Assembly: GCF_008271805.1 (NCBI RefSeq)
Contig: NZ_VSRY01000152.1
Coordinates: 124,001-188,000, forward strand
Reading direction: 5' to 3'
Source: Streptomyces sp. TRM49041
GTDB taxonomy: Bacteria; Actinomycetota; Actinomycetes; Streptomycetales; Streptomycetaceae
DNA: 64,000 nt
In this document: positions 17,939-28,646 of the stretch, piece by piece
How positions within the stretch are numbered: position 1 is the stretch's first letter
Layout of the letters: each line of letters starts with the position of its first letter
The notes under the pieces: generated by a model
The model's input: only the letters and a program-made list of their open reading frames with translations
Databases searched by the model: none
What the model was told of the DNA's origin: nothing
Position numbers and translations under genes: made by a program

Positions 17939-20900
17939 TGATCCAGCGGCTGTGCGGTCTGCTCGAGGACGCCGGAGTCGACCTCTCCACCGAGGAACTC
18001 CTCGACGTCCTCTGGCTCGCGGTCACCACCCGGCCTGACGGACGCGAGCCCGGCCGGGCCGCCGCCACGCCCGCGGCGACAACCGCCATGGACGAGCCGC
18101 CGGAGGAGACCGGCACGGACGGCGCCGCCGCCAAGACGGGCGCCCGGCACGGCGGTGCCACGGACGAGCCACGCCCACGGCGGGGAACAGACGAGTCCCG
18201 TGCTCTGTACGCCCCGGGCCGAACCGGCACCGGCGGCCGGGAGCACGCACGCGCCGTCGGGGTCCGAGGGGTACGCGCCATCCCCGCCGCGCGGCGACTG
18301 CACCGCTCCCTGCGCGTCCTCCGGCAGCCCGTCCCGTCCCGCACCTCGTATGTGCTCGACGAGACCGCCACCGCCGACTGGGTCGCCGACACCGCCCTGC
18401 CGGACGTCATCCTGCGTCCGGAGACCGAACGCTGGCTCGACGCCGTCCTCGTCGTCGACGACGGACCGTCGATGGTCCTCTGGCAGCAGTACGCGGCCGA
18501 GACCCGGACCCTGCTGGAGCGCCACGGCATCTTCCAGCGAGTCCGGACCTACGGACTGGACAGCGGTCACCCGGACCGGGCGGTGGTCAGGGCCCGCCCC
18601 TTCCGGCCCTCGTCGGCGCGCCGGCCCGCCCGCCGCCTGGGGGACCAGGTCCGGCCGACGGTGGTCCTGGTGCTGTCCGACGGGGTCGGCCCAGGCTGGC
18701 GCAGCGGCGCTGTCCACGCTCTGCTGCGCCGTTGGGCCGCGCACTCCCCGGTCGCGATCGTCCAGCCCCTGCCGGAACGGCTGTGGCCGTCCCCCGGCAT
18801 GCCGGCCGAGCATCTGCTCGTCACCGCGGACCGGCCCGCCGCCCCCGGCCGGGCCCTGAAGGTGCGCCACCCCGTCCTGCCGCGCGAGCTCCTCTCGTAC
18901 GAAGGGACCGCGATCCCCGTACTCGAACTGGAGGAGGGGCGCCTGGCGTCCTGGGCCCGGCTGATCCTCGACGGTGCGGCGAACGGACCGCTGCCCGTGG
19001 TGCTGCTGCCCGACTCCGGGCAGCCGGACGGTGTGGGCCCGCCTGTGGAGGCGGAGCGCGGCACCTGCGACCTCTCCGCCGACGACCACTTCCACCGGTT
19101 CCGCCAGTCGGCCTCGCCCGAGGGCCGGCAACTGGCCGGCGCTCTCGCCTCGGTACGGCCGCTGACCCTGCCCGTGATGCGGCTGGTCCACCAGGCGCAC
19201 CAGCCGGGATCCGGACGGTTCCACCCGGCGCAGCTCGCGGAGGTGTTCCTCGGCGGACTCCTGCGCCGGGCGGAGGGGCGGGAGCGGCGCGGGCCCGACA
19301 CCGCCGAGTACGAGTTCCTGCCCGGCGTCGCCGAGCTGCTCCTGGACACCGTGCGGACTTCGCACGCCCTGGACACCGCCGCCCGGGTCAGCGAGTTCCT
19401 GCTGACCCGCCGCGGGACCGGGCCCGAGTTCCGGGCCCGGCTCTCCGGCGGGGAGGGCGAGTCGACGGTCGGCTCCGAGGCGGGTCCGTTCGCCGCGGCC
19501 TCGCCCCAGCTGCTGCGGAGGCTGGGGCTGTCCCAGGAGCGGCCGAGGACCGGGACGCATCCGGAGCCCGACCCTATGGAGGCGTCCGACGTCGATGACG
19601 AGCATCTCGAAGACGGGGACCTCGATGTCTCGCTCGCGCACGTCTGGTCCCGGATGGCGGACTTCGTGCGCCGGCTGGCGGGCGACCCCGACAGCCCTGC
19701 CGTGGTGACCCAGGCGTGCGGACCGCTGATGCGATGGGTCGACCGGCCCGATCCCGGCAGGCAGCCGATCTACGACCTCGACGGCCTGGCTTCGGCGCTG
19801 ACCGATGCCCGGCAGCATGCCGACGCGGCGGAATTCATCGCCCTGCTGCGCGAGGGCCTGGAGCCCTTCACCCAGGACGAACGGCTGGCGGCCCGCAGCG
19901 CACGCGGCCATCTGGCCATCGCACTGAGCACACTCGGGGAGACGGCGGAGGCGGTCGCCCATCTCCTGGCGATCATCGACGTCTCGGGCCGGGTGCACGG
20001 CCCCGAGCACGCCTACACCCTGAACGCCCGCAGACACCTCCACGATATGTACTGGCGCGCCGACCGGCTGGAGGACGGCGAGGCGGAGGGCCGTGTCCTG
20101 ATCGGGACGCTGCGGCGGCTCCCGCCCTCCGACGACCTGCCCGACCTCTCGGACATCCAGCTCGTCCAGGGGTTCATCCTCATGGATCTCGGCCGCTTCC
20201 AGGAGGCACAGGCGGCGTTCGGCGCGGCCCACTCCGACAGCAGCGCCCGGCTGGGAGCCGCGGCCGACAGGGACAGGTCCTGGGAGGCACGGGGATGGCT
20301 GGCGAGTGCGCTGGTGCGCCAGGAGCGTCTCGAAGAGGCCGAGGCGGAGGCCCGGGACGTGCTTGCCCAGCTGGAGCGGACAGAGGGCGGGGCCCGGCCG
20401 GGGCTGGGCAAGCTGACGACGCTGGATGTACTCGCCGACGTGCTGGAAAGGAGCGGTCGCACCGACGAGCTCGTACAGGCCCGCAGAGCGGTGGTGGAAG
20501 CGTCCGAGTACGTCTACGGCCCTGACACGCGCCGCACCGTCGCGGCCCGTCGCAACTGGATCGCATCACTGCGCGACGCTGGAGAACGGAAGACGGCGCG
20601 GCGGGAGGCGGAGGCCCTGGCACAACTGGCCCGGAGCTCACTCGGTGAAAGGCACATCGAAACAGTCAAGGCCCAGGAGGAGTTCGTCCGCGCGTTGGCC
20701 GACGAGGGGGAGTACGAGGAGGCCGAGGCACGGCAACGGGCGGTGCTGGACCAGGTGAGGCGTGACCTCGGGGCCGAACACCCCGCCACGCTCTCCGTCC
20801 GTCACAACCTCGGCTGGCTCCTTCACGGCGCGGGACGGCCGGCCGAGGCGGAGGCCATTCTCGCCGAGGTGTTGCGGGACAGGACCCGCTTCCTCGGGGA

Positions 20901-21468
20901 GGAGCACGGTTCCACGCGGGTGACGTGGTGGTGCCGCGCGCTGGCGCTCGATGCCCTCGGCCGACGGGAGGAGGCCGAGTCGGCTCTGCGGGCCCTGCTC
21001 GACGTCGAGATCCGCACGCTGCGACCGCACAGCCTCTCCCTCGCACAGACCCGTCGGGCCCTGGGCGACGTGCTGCGGGACGCCGGGCGCCTGCAGGAGG
21101 CGGAGGAGCAGTACCGGCTTGTGCACGCGGCCAGGTGCGAGACGCTGGGGCGGGAGGCGCCGCCCACGCTCACCACCGCCCACACCATCGGGGCGCTGCT
21201 CAACGAGGCGGGCCGGTACGAGGAGGCGGCCGCTCTCCTTGAAGAGGTGGCCGCATCACGTGAGCGGGTTCTCGGCGGGAACTCCGCGCACACGCTGCGG
21301 TCCCGCGTCCGGCTGGGCGTCGCGCTGGACGGGCTCGGACGCCGTGCGGAGGCGGTGGATCTGTGGAGGGCGGTGCTCGCCGATGCCGTGCGGGAGCTGG
21401 GCGAGGACCATGAACGCGTGGTGGAGACCCGCAGGCTGCTGGGGGCGGCGGGGGCCGCCGAGACGTAG
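17938..21468 (+). CDS. SAV_2336-type degenerate vWA protein with long TPR array
   Basis: A 1176-aa cytoplasmic protein. Residues 1-30 form a short helical head and a disordered Ala/Gly/Pro-rich stretch follows to about 120. Residues 165-400 look like a vWA domain: VLVVDDGPSM (from Val171) stands where a MIDAS DxSxS would be, with Gly replacing the first Ser, and VVLVLSDGVGPGW follows. The region matches what databases call the SAV_2336 N-terminal type. From about residue 600 to the end there are roughly ten 42-residue TPR units of the kinesin-light-chain style, with recurrent LG-x-x-H-x-x-T boundaries. No P-loop is seen between the two halves, so the NB-ARC module often found in such proteins is absent. 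It probably senses or scaffolds; the MoxR protein supplies the ATPase. Confidence 0.85.
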   Translation: MIQRLCGLLEDAGVDLSTEELLDVLWLAVTTRPDGREPGRAAATPAATTAMDEPPEETGTDGAAAKTGARHGGATDEPRPRRGTDESRALYAPGRTGTGGREHARAVGVRGVRAIPAARRLHRSLRVLRQPVPSRTSYVLDETATADWVADTALPDVILRPETERWLDAVLVVDDGPSMVLWQQYAAETRTLLERHGIFQRVRTYGLDSGHPDRAVVRARPFRPSSARRPARRLGDQVRPTVVLVLSDGVGPGWRSGAVHALLRRWAAHSPVAIVQPLPERLWPSPGMPAEHLLVTADRPAAPGRALKVRHPVLPRELLSYEGTAIPVLELEEGRLASWARLILDGAANGPLPVVLLPDSGQPDGVGPPVEAERGTCDLSADDHFHRFRQSASPEGRQLAGALASVRPLTLPVMRLVHQAHQPGSGRFHPAQLAEVFLGGLLRRAEGRERRGPDTAEYEFLPGVAELLLDTVRTSHALDTAARVSEFLLTRRGTGPEFRARLSGGEGESTVGSEAGPFAAASPQLLRRLGLSQERPRTGTHPEPDPMEASDVDDEHLEDGDLDVSLAHVWSRMADFVRRLAGDPDSPAVVTQACGPLMRWVDRPDPGRQPIYDLDGLASALTDARQHADAAEFIALLREGLEPFTQDERLAARSARGHLAIALSTLGETAEAVAHLLAIIDVSGRVHGPEHAYTLNARRHLHDMYWRADRLEDGEAEGRVLIGTLRRLPPSDDLPDLSDIQLVQGFILMDLGRFQEAQAAFGAAHSDSSARLGAAADRDRSWEARGWLASALVRQERLEEAEAEARDVLAQLERTEGGARPGLGKLTTLDVLADVLERSGRTDELVQARRAVVEASEYVYGPDTRRTVAARRNWIASLRDAGERKTARREAEALAQLARSSLGERHIETVKAQEEFVRALADEGEYEEAEARQRAVLDQVRRDLGAEHPATLSVRHNLGWLLHGAGRPAEAEAILAEVLRDRTRFLGEEHGSTRVTWWCRALALDALGRREEAESALRALLDVEIRTLRPHSLSLAQTRRALGDVLRDAGRLQEAEEQYRLVHAARCETLGREAPPTLTTAHTIGALLNEAGRYEEAAALLEEVAASRERVLGGNSAHTLRSRVRLGVALDGLGRRAEAVDLWRAVLADAVRELGEDHERVVETRRLLGAAGAAET

Positions 21469-21529
21469 TCCGGATCGTGGGATCCAGGCGGGGGCGGGGC
21501 GTGATTCTCGCCACCTCTGATCGGGGGTG

Positions 21530-21644
21530 CGCTCAGATGAGCATGTTAAGTGCGGGTGCACTTCTCAAAGGATGGCACTGAGTGCCATCCTTTTTGTGTT
21601 TAAGTCTTGAAGGCAAGTGTGCGAGGTGTCCGCTCATCTGAGCG
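21530..21644 (+). ncRNA. Candidate structured RNA or terminator-bearing inverted-repeat element
   Basis: A perfect 13-bp inverted repeat (21530-21542 with 21632-21644) encloses two hairpins. One is AAGTGC-GGGT-GCACTT at 21548-21563. The other is a 12-bp stem at 21567-21578/21582-21593 followed by further T residues, which by itself looks like a Rho-independent terminator. A minor CTTG/CAAG pairing lies at 21606-21617. The whole could fold as a multi-branched RNA of about 115 nt, could be the terminator of the TPR gene inside a fortuitous repeat, or could be a small non-autonomous inverted-repeat element. Confidence 0.4.
21567..21595 (+). terminator. Rho-independent terminator-like hairpin with T-run
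   Basis: A 12-bp perfect stem with a TGA loop runs into TTTTT, unusual in this G+C-rich genome. It lies about 100 bp after the TPR gene and is the likely end of the caspase-MoxR cassette transcript. Confidence 0.75.
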
Positions 21645-21846
21645 GTCCTTGGGGGCTTCTTGACCATGTCGATTCAAGGGGTGAACTTTCCGCCGTCCAG
21701 GCGGAAACCGTTGCGTAACTTTCGATCTGCTGGCGGACGGGTGGTTAAGGCCGCATGACGGGTAGGCGTACCTCCCAAGAAGCCTTCGATCTGGGTATGT
21801 TCCTCGCCGTCAGGGCAGCCACGTCGTCCTCGAGGAGTCGAGACCC

Positions 21847-24558
<2,712 letters not shown>

Positions 24559-24563
24559 CACCC

Positions 24564-24591
24564 GGTCCCGCCGCGGCACCGCGGCGGGACC
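24564..24591 (+). terminator. First terminator after ppdK
   Basis: A 12-13-bp G+C-rich stem begins 5 nt after the ppdK stop. Confidence 0.75.
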
Positions 24592-24660
24592 CCACGGCAC
24601 CGGAGCCGTCGCCTGTCACCCGACCCTCACCGATCGGCGGCGGCTCCGGGACGCAAGAGA

Positions 24661-24695
24661 CGGGGCGGACACCTTGTGCGGAGGTGTCCGCCCCG
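24661..24695 (+). terminator. Second terminator after ppdK
   Basis: A perfect 14-bp stem (24661-24674 with 24682-24695) with a 7-nt loop is followed by the T-rich TGCTGTTTCGT. Confidence 0.75.
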
Positions 24696-24895
24696 TGCTG
24701 TTTCGTCCCCGCGGGAATTGTAGGTTCCTGTTGAATCAAGGTGAAGCAAGGCGGATTGAATTCTTCGCAAGTTGAAGAGCGGACTTTTTACCGAAGGTTG
24801 ACATCCCGTCAATTCCGGCCCTTGTCAGAGCAAACAACGGGCGGAGCGCGGCCACCGGATCCCCACCCGCCGACCGCGCCCCATTACCCCTGCCA

Positions 24896-24990
24896 GACAG
24901 GAGAGCCGCAACCTTTCAGGCCCGCCGCCGGGCGTGAGAAGCCCCCCACGGTCTTCCGACACGCCACCTCGGTCCTGAAGGTTTCCTGTC
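24896..24990 (+). ncRNA. Candidate structured RNA (95 nt)
   Basis: The closing helix GACAGGA/TCCTGTC (24896-24902 with 24984-24990) stacks on a second helix (24910-24920 with 24974-24983, one bulged T) across a one-sided 7-nt bulge, GAGCCGC. Inside lie CCCG-CCGC-CGGG (24921-24932) and a two-part hairpin CGTG/CACG plus GAAG/CTTC (24933-24963). Paired elements with a one-sided bulge look like a selected fold. I cannot assign it to a known riboswitch class, and it may lie upstream of the next gene's promoter rather than in its leader. Confidence 0.3.
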
Positions 24991-25129
24991 CGACGGCGTA
25001 CAGCTTTTCGTTTCCCGGCCTCCCCCCGCGACGCGTTTCAAGTGTGGCTGAAATGCCGTGGTAACAACCTGTGATGGCATGCATACTCATCGGTGGGGGG
25101 TGATTGCGGATGCAACAGGTGGGGGTTCA

Positions 25130-26161
25130 GTGCTTCGTATACATTTCACCGGCGCGGATCTCGCCGGGGTGCGGATGGCGGCCCGGCCCGACGTGCTGTG
25201 GGAAACGATTCTCAGCTTTCACCGTTTGCGCGACCGGCGCGGCGCCCTGGTCTACGGGGAATGGCGCTCCGAAACGCGGACGCGGTTGAACGGTGAAACG
25301 CGACTGCTGGGCGCGCTCGTCCCGGCCCGCGGATATTTCCCGGACTTCCTGACGCCACCGCAGGGCCTGCACGGCCTCGACACGGCGCTGGAAGCCGTAC
25401 GTGCCACAACGCCCGCCCGGCTCCACACGGAGCTGGGCCTGCTGTCCGCCGAGCGCCCGGCGGCCGCCCCGCTGCCCTCCTGGACGGCGGCCCTCGCCGA
25501 AGGTCGCCCCGAGCCGCTCAGCCGCCTCCTCGGCGCCCTGCGCGGCTACCACGGCGCGGCCATCGAGCCGTACTGGACGTACATCCAGGCGCGCGTGGAG
25601 GCGGACCGGGCCGTGCGGGGACGGGCGCTGCTCGACGGCGGCGCCGAGGAACTGCTGGCCTCCCTGCCGCCGATGCTCCGCTGGCACGCACCCGTCCTGG
25701 AGGCCGACTACCCGGTCGACCGGGACGTACGGCTCGACGGGCGCGGGCTGCTGCTCCAGCCGTCCTACTTCTGCCGGGGCACCGCCGTGATGTACCGGGA
25801 CCCGGGGCTGCCGCCGGTCCTCGTCTACCCGGTCACGCACACCGAGCCCCCGGCCGCCTCCGGGGAACCCGGCGGGGCGCCGCTCGGGAAGCTCGTCGGC
25901 CACACCCGGTCCGCCGTCCTCAAGGCCATCGGCCCCGGCGGCACGACCAGCGAACTGGCCCGCCGCGCCGGGGTCTCCCTCGCCTCGGCCAGCCAGCACG
26001 CGGGCGTCCTGCGCGAGGCCGGCCTCGTCGTCACGCTGCGCCAGGGCAGCTCCGTGCTGCACACCCTGACGCCACTGGGCGCCGCCCTGCTGCACGGCGG
26101 CGCCCAGCCGGTAAGGGAGCGGCAGCGCCGCTACGCCCGGAACGGCCCCGTCACCTCGTAG
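25130..26161 (+). CDS. ArsR-like winged-helix transcriptional regulator (DUF5937 type)
   Basis: A 343-aa soluble protein. The first 250 residues form a family-specific domain beginning VLRIHFTGADLAGVRMAARPDVLWE. The C-terminal 80 residues are a winged helix: LGKLVGHTRSAVLKAIGPGGTTSELARRAGVSLASASQHAGVLREAGLV, the ArsR-type helix-turn-helix, followed by a beta wing. No metal-binding Cys pattern is seen. GTG 25130 is chosen for its GGGGG ribosome site; an upstream GTG at 25058 would add 24 unlikely residues. It converges with the PhoX-type gene and overlaps it by 31 bp. The ligand and targets are unknown. Confidence 0.8.
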   Translation: MLRIHFTGADLAGVRMAARPDVLWETILSFHRLRDRRGALVYGEWRSETRTRLNGETRLLGALVPARGYFPDFLTPPQGLHGLDTALEAVRATTPARLHTELGLLSAERPAAAPLPSWTAALAEGRPEPLSRLLGALRGYHGAAIEPYWTYIQARVEADRAVRGRALLDGGAEELLASLPPMLRWHAPVLEADYPVDRDVRLDGRGLLLQPSYFCRGTAVMYRDPGLPPVLVYPVTHTEPPAASGEPGGAPLGKLVGHTRSAVLKAIGPGGTTSELARRAGVSLASASQHAGVLREAGLVVTLRQGSSVLHTLTPLGAALLHGGAQPVRERQRRYARNGPVTS

Positions 26162-27291
26162 GTGATGCCGCCCGACGAGCTGCCCGTGGTGCCGCGCTGG
26201 CTGGAGAAGTACAGCCGCTTGCCGTCCGGCGAGAACGCCGGGCCGCAGATCTCGGAGCCGGACTGGTTCTCGATCCGCAGGAACCGCGCCACCACATCGT
26301 CCGGCGTGATGAGGCAGATCTCCATGTCGCCGCCGTCCTCGGCGACGTACAGGTCGCCGGAGGACGCGCCGGTGACGTTGTCGACGCCGGTCAGCGGGGC
26401 GCCGCCGCCCGACACCAGCGAGTCGTCGTACGCCAGCTCATAGGTGTTGCCGCTGAGGTTCAGCTGCCAGACGCGGTTGTCGCCCTTGGTGGTGAACCAG
26501 ACGGTTCCGTCGGCGTAGTGGCAGCCCTCGCCGCCGTTGAACCGCTTCGCACCGGACACCTGCTTGCGGGTAGCGGTGGGGGAGCCGTCGGGGTCGGGCA
26601 CGGTCGCCCAGGTGAAGCCGCCGGACGTGCCCGAGCCCGCCTTGAGGACCTGGAGGGTGCCGGACGACAGGTCGCCCCAGGTGTGCGGGACGAACCGGTA
26701 GAAGCAGCCGTCCGACGCGTCCTCCGTCAGGTAGACCACCTTGCGGACCGGGTCGGCGGCGGCCGCCTCGTGGTTGAACCTGCCCATGGCGGCACGGCGG
26801 ACGGCGGGCTGCACCCCCCACGGGTCGGTCTCGTACACGTAGCCCGAGCTGACCTCCTCGCAGGAGAGCCAGGTGTTCCACGGAGTGGCGCCGCCCGCGC
26901 AGTTGCGGTTGGTGCCGGAGAGGATCCGGTACGCGCCGGTGACGGAGCCGGACGAGTCGAACCTGATCGCGCTCGCCCCGCCCGTGCTGGAGATCTCGGA
27001 GTTGGAGACGTAGATCCAGCCCGAGCCGTCGGCGAAGCAGGCGCCGCCGTCAGGGGCGTTGTGCCACTTGTAGGAGGTGGAGCCCACGTTCTGGCCGGAG
27101 CGGGCTATGACCCGGCTGGTGAAGCCGGCCGGGAGCCGGATCCCGTTGGCGTCCGCCGCGCCGAGCGCTCCGTACGGACCGGGGCCGGGCTGGGCCGGGG
27201 CCGCGTAGGCCGCGCCCTGCATCAGCGTGTAGCCGAAGGCCGCGGCCGTACCGCCCGCGACCGCTCCGCGCAGGAAACTACGACGTTCCAC
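26131..27291 (-). CDS. Secreted PhoX/DUF839-type protein with Tat signal
   Basis: A 386-aa protein starting with a twin-arginine signal (ERRSFLRGAVAGGTAAAFGY), so it is exported folded. The mature part is a beta-propeller-like DUF839/PhoX domain with family motifs NAPDGGACFADGSGWIYVSNSE, WNTWLSCEEV, NHEAAAADPVRKVVYLTEDAS and GGEGCHYADGTVWFTTKGDNRVWQL. PhoX enzymes are Ca/Fe-dependent alkaline phosphatases; activity here is not certain. GTG 27291 is preferred because CTGGAG precedes it and the Arg pair then sits at the N-terminus. Its 3' end overlaps the convergent regulator by 31 bp. Confidence 0.82.
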   Translation of the reverse strand: MERRSFLRGAVAGGTAAAFGYTLMQGAAYAAPAQPGPGPYGALGAADANGIRLPAGFTSRVIARSGQNVGSTSYKWHNAPDGGACFADGSGWIYVSNSEISSTGGASAIRFDSSGSVTGAYRILSGTNRNCAGGATPWNTWLSCEEVSSGYVYETDPWGVQPAVRRAAMGRFNHEAAAADPVRKVVYLTEDASDGCFYRFVPHTWGDLSSGTLQVLKAGSGTSGGFTWATVPDPDGSPTATRKQVSGAKRFNGGEGCHYADGTVWFTTKGDNRVWQLNLSGNTYELAYDDSLVSGGGAPLTGVDNVTGASSGDLYVAEDGGDMEICLITPDDVVARFLRIENQSGSEICGPAFSPDGKRLYFSSQRGTTGSSSGGITYEVTGPFRA

Positions 27292-27779
27292 TTGATCACT
27301 CCAGAGGGGATCGTGACCGCCCCGCCGCACCGGTCGGCGACGGGGTCGCGCGCTGCTGGAACCTAGGAGGCGCGGATTGACGGTGCGTCAACGGCCGGTG
27401 AAGTGGAAGAGGAGTGCGGAGGTCGGCTGCTGTCGGCCCTCCAGGAGCGCCTTGAGCCTGTCCGGCCGCCCGTCGCCGGTGTCGGACAGACGGAGATCCG
27501 GCTGGTCGCTCCGGCGTGGCGGTGACCTTCGGGCTCGCGGACACCCGCCGGTCGCCGTCCGAGGACCGGCCACCTCGCCGGTGGCGTCCGCAGCGCGTCG
27601 CCCGACGGCTTCTCGGCGATCATCCGGCCGGCGGGCTCATGCCGCCGAGGCCAGGCCGGACGGGCCTGCCCCGCAACGCGGAGAATTTCTTCGGAGACGG
27701 CGATGAGTTCCGCCCGGGCCCCCGGTCTACCCCTGCGTAAGCGACCACACCGAAGCCACACCACATGGGGAGACCCGCC
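27292..27779. other. Intergenic region without an intact gene
   Basis: 488 bp with no convincing complete coding frame on either strand. A possible gene remnant lies at 27388-27510. The end, from 27768, is the leader of the VOC gene with a GGGGAGA ribosome site. Confidence 0.5.
27388..27510 (-). pseudogene. Possible remnant of an FG-GAP/VCBS-repeat protein
   Basis: On the minus strand a short frame reads DLRLSDTGDGRPDRLKALLEG and ends with SALLFHFTGR and a stop. DTGDGRPD resembles the calcium-loop core of FG-GAP repeats. No start or further repeats are found, so at most it is the tail of a lost gene. Confidence 0.2.
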
Positions 27780-28202
27780 ATGACCGCTCAGATGATCTTC
27801 GTGAACCTGCCCGTCAAGGACCTGGAGGCAGCCAAGGCGTTCTGGACGAAGCTCGGCTTCTCCTTCAATCCGCAGTTCACCGACGAGAACGCCGCCTGCC
27901 TGGTCTTCAGCGACACGATCTTCGCGATGCTCCTCACCGAGCCGTACTTCAAGAACTTCACGAAGAAGGAGATCGCCGACTCGTCCGCCACCACGGAGGC
28001 CATCGTCGCGCTGAGCGCCGAGAGCCGCGCCAAGGTCGACGAGCTGGCCGACGCCGCCCTGGCGTCCGGGGGCTCCCCGGCCAACGAGCCGCAGGAGTAC
28101 GGCGACTTCATGTACAGCCGGTCCTTCCAGGACCCGGACCACCACATGTGGGAGGTCGTGTGGATGGACGTCGCCAAGATGCCGGAAGAGACCCAGAGCT
28201 GA
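27780..28202 (+). CDS. VOC (glyoxalase/bleomycin-resistance fold) protein
   Basis: A 140-aa protein of the vicinal-oxygen-chelate superfamily. Two beta-alpha-beta-beta-beta modules can be followed: MIFVNLPVKDLEAAKAFWTKLGFSF at the start and SFQDPDHHMWEVVWMDV at the end, the latter typical of the PhnB/extradiol-like subgroup. The metal ligands are not obvious and the substrate is unknown. ATG 27780 follows GGGGAGA at the right distance. It converges with nirD over a shared hairpin. Confidence 0.85.
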   Translation: MTAQMIFVNLPVKDLEAAKAFWTKLGFSFNPQFTDENAACLVFSDTIFAMLLTEPYFKNFTKKEIADSSATTEAIVALSAESRAKVDELADAALASGGSPANEPQEYGDFMYSRSFQDPDHHMWEVVWMDVAKMPEETQS

Positions 28203-28217
28203 CCGGGGCGCCGTGAG

Positions 28218-28247
28218 GGCCGGGCGGATGTGTGCCCGCCCGGCCCC
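28218..28247. terminator. Bidirectional hairpin between the VOC gene and nirD
   Basis: An 11-bp G+C-only stem (28218-28228 with 28237-28247) lies midway between two convergent stops. Confidence 0.65.
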
Positions 28248-28310
28248 GGCCGCTCAGAGCCGTACGGCGCTCGGCCGGATACGGCGGCTCCGGCTCCGCC
28301 GGGTGGGCGG

Positions 28311-28646
28311 TCAGGCCGTACGGACCGGGTACACCGACACCGCGACCTCGTCGTCGTCCAGGCAGCGGCCGGTCTCCAGGTCGAAGCGCTGCTTCAGCAG
28401 CGGCGAAGCCACGTACGTCCGGCCGTTCGCCGAGCCGATCAGGCCCCGCGACAGGACCTGGGCCCCGGTGAACGGGTCGCGGTTGTCGATCGCGTACAGC
28501 CGCCCCGACCGGTCCCGGAAGAGCGCCGCCTGCCGGCCGTCCGGCAGCAGGGCCGCCATGCCCCTGCCCGGCACCAGCACGTCCGGGTCACAGACCGGCA
28601 GCCATTCGCCGTCGTCGCTTCCGTCGTGGGAGAGTTCCAGCTTCAT
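28311..28646 (-). CDS. nirD: Nitrite reductase (NADH) small subunit NirD
   Basis: A 111-aa Rieske-fold protein that accompanies NirB in assimilatory nitrite reductase. The fold is recognisable from WLPVCDPDVLVPGRGMAALLPDG, LYAIDNRDPFTGAQVLSRGL and VASPLLKQRFDLETGRCLDDD. The Cys/His cluster ligands of true Rieske proteins are missing, as is normal for NirD. Its ATG overlaps the nirB stop by 4 nt, so both subunits are coupled. It is the last gene of the nir unit. Confidence 0.92.
   Translation of the reverse strand: MKLELSHDGSDDGEWLPVCDPDVLVPGRGMAALLPDGRQAALFRDRSGRLYAIDNRDPFTGAQVLSRGLIGSANGRTYVASPLLKQRFDLETGRCLDDDEVAVSVYPVRTA

Larger units (their letters stand above)
21469..21846 (+). other. 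Intergenic region before ppdK
   Basis: This 378-bp region holds no credible gene. It contains the 115-nt inverted-repeat structure described separately (21530-21644). Lower-G+C sequence around 21645-21740 follows and then the ppdK leader, ending in a GAGGAG ribosome site at 21831-21836, 10 nt before the GTG. I could not assign a convincing promoter. Confidence 0.6.
24559..25129 (+). other. 571-bp intergenic region, relatively A+T-rich
   Basis: No gene is credible here. After the two ppdK hairpins comes a stretch at about 24715-24840 that is clearly lower in G+C than its surroundings and contains a perfect TTGACA (24798-24803) without a good -10 box. The folded segment at 24896-24990 follows. 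Then comes a likely regulator promoter region around 25025-25085 and a GGGGGT ribosome site at 25120-25126. Confidence 0.55.
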
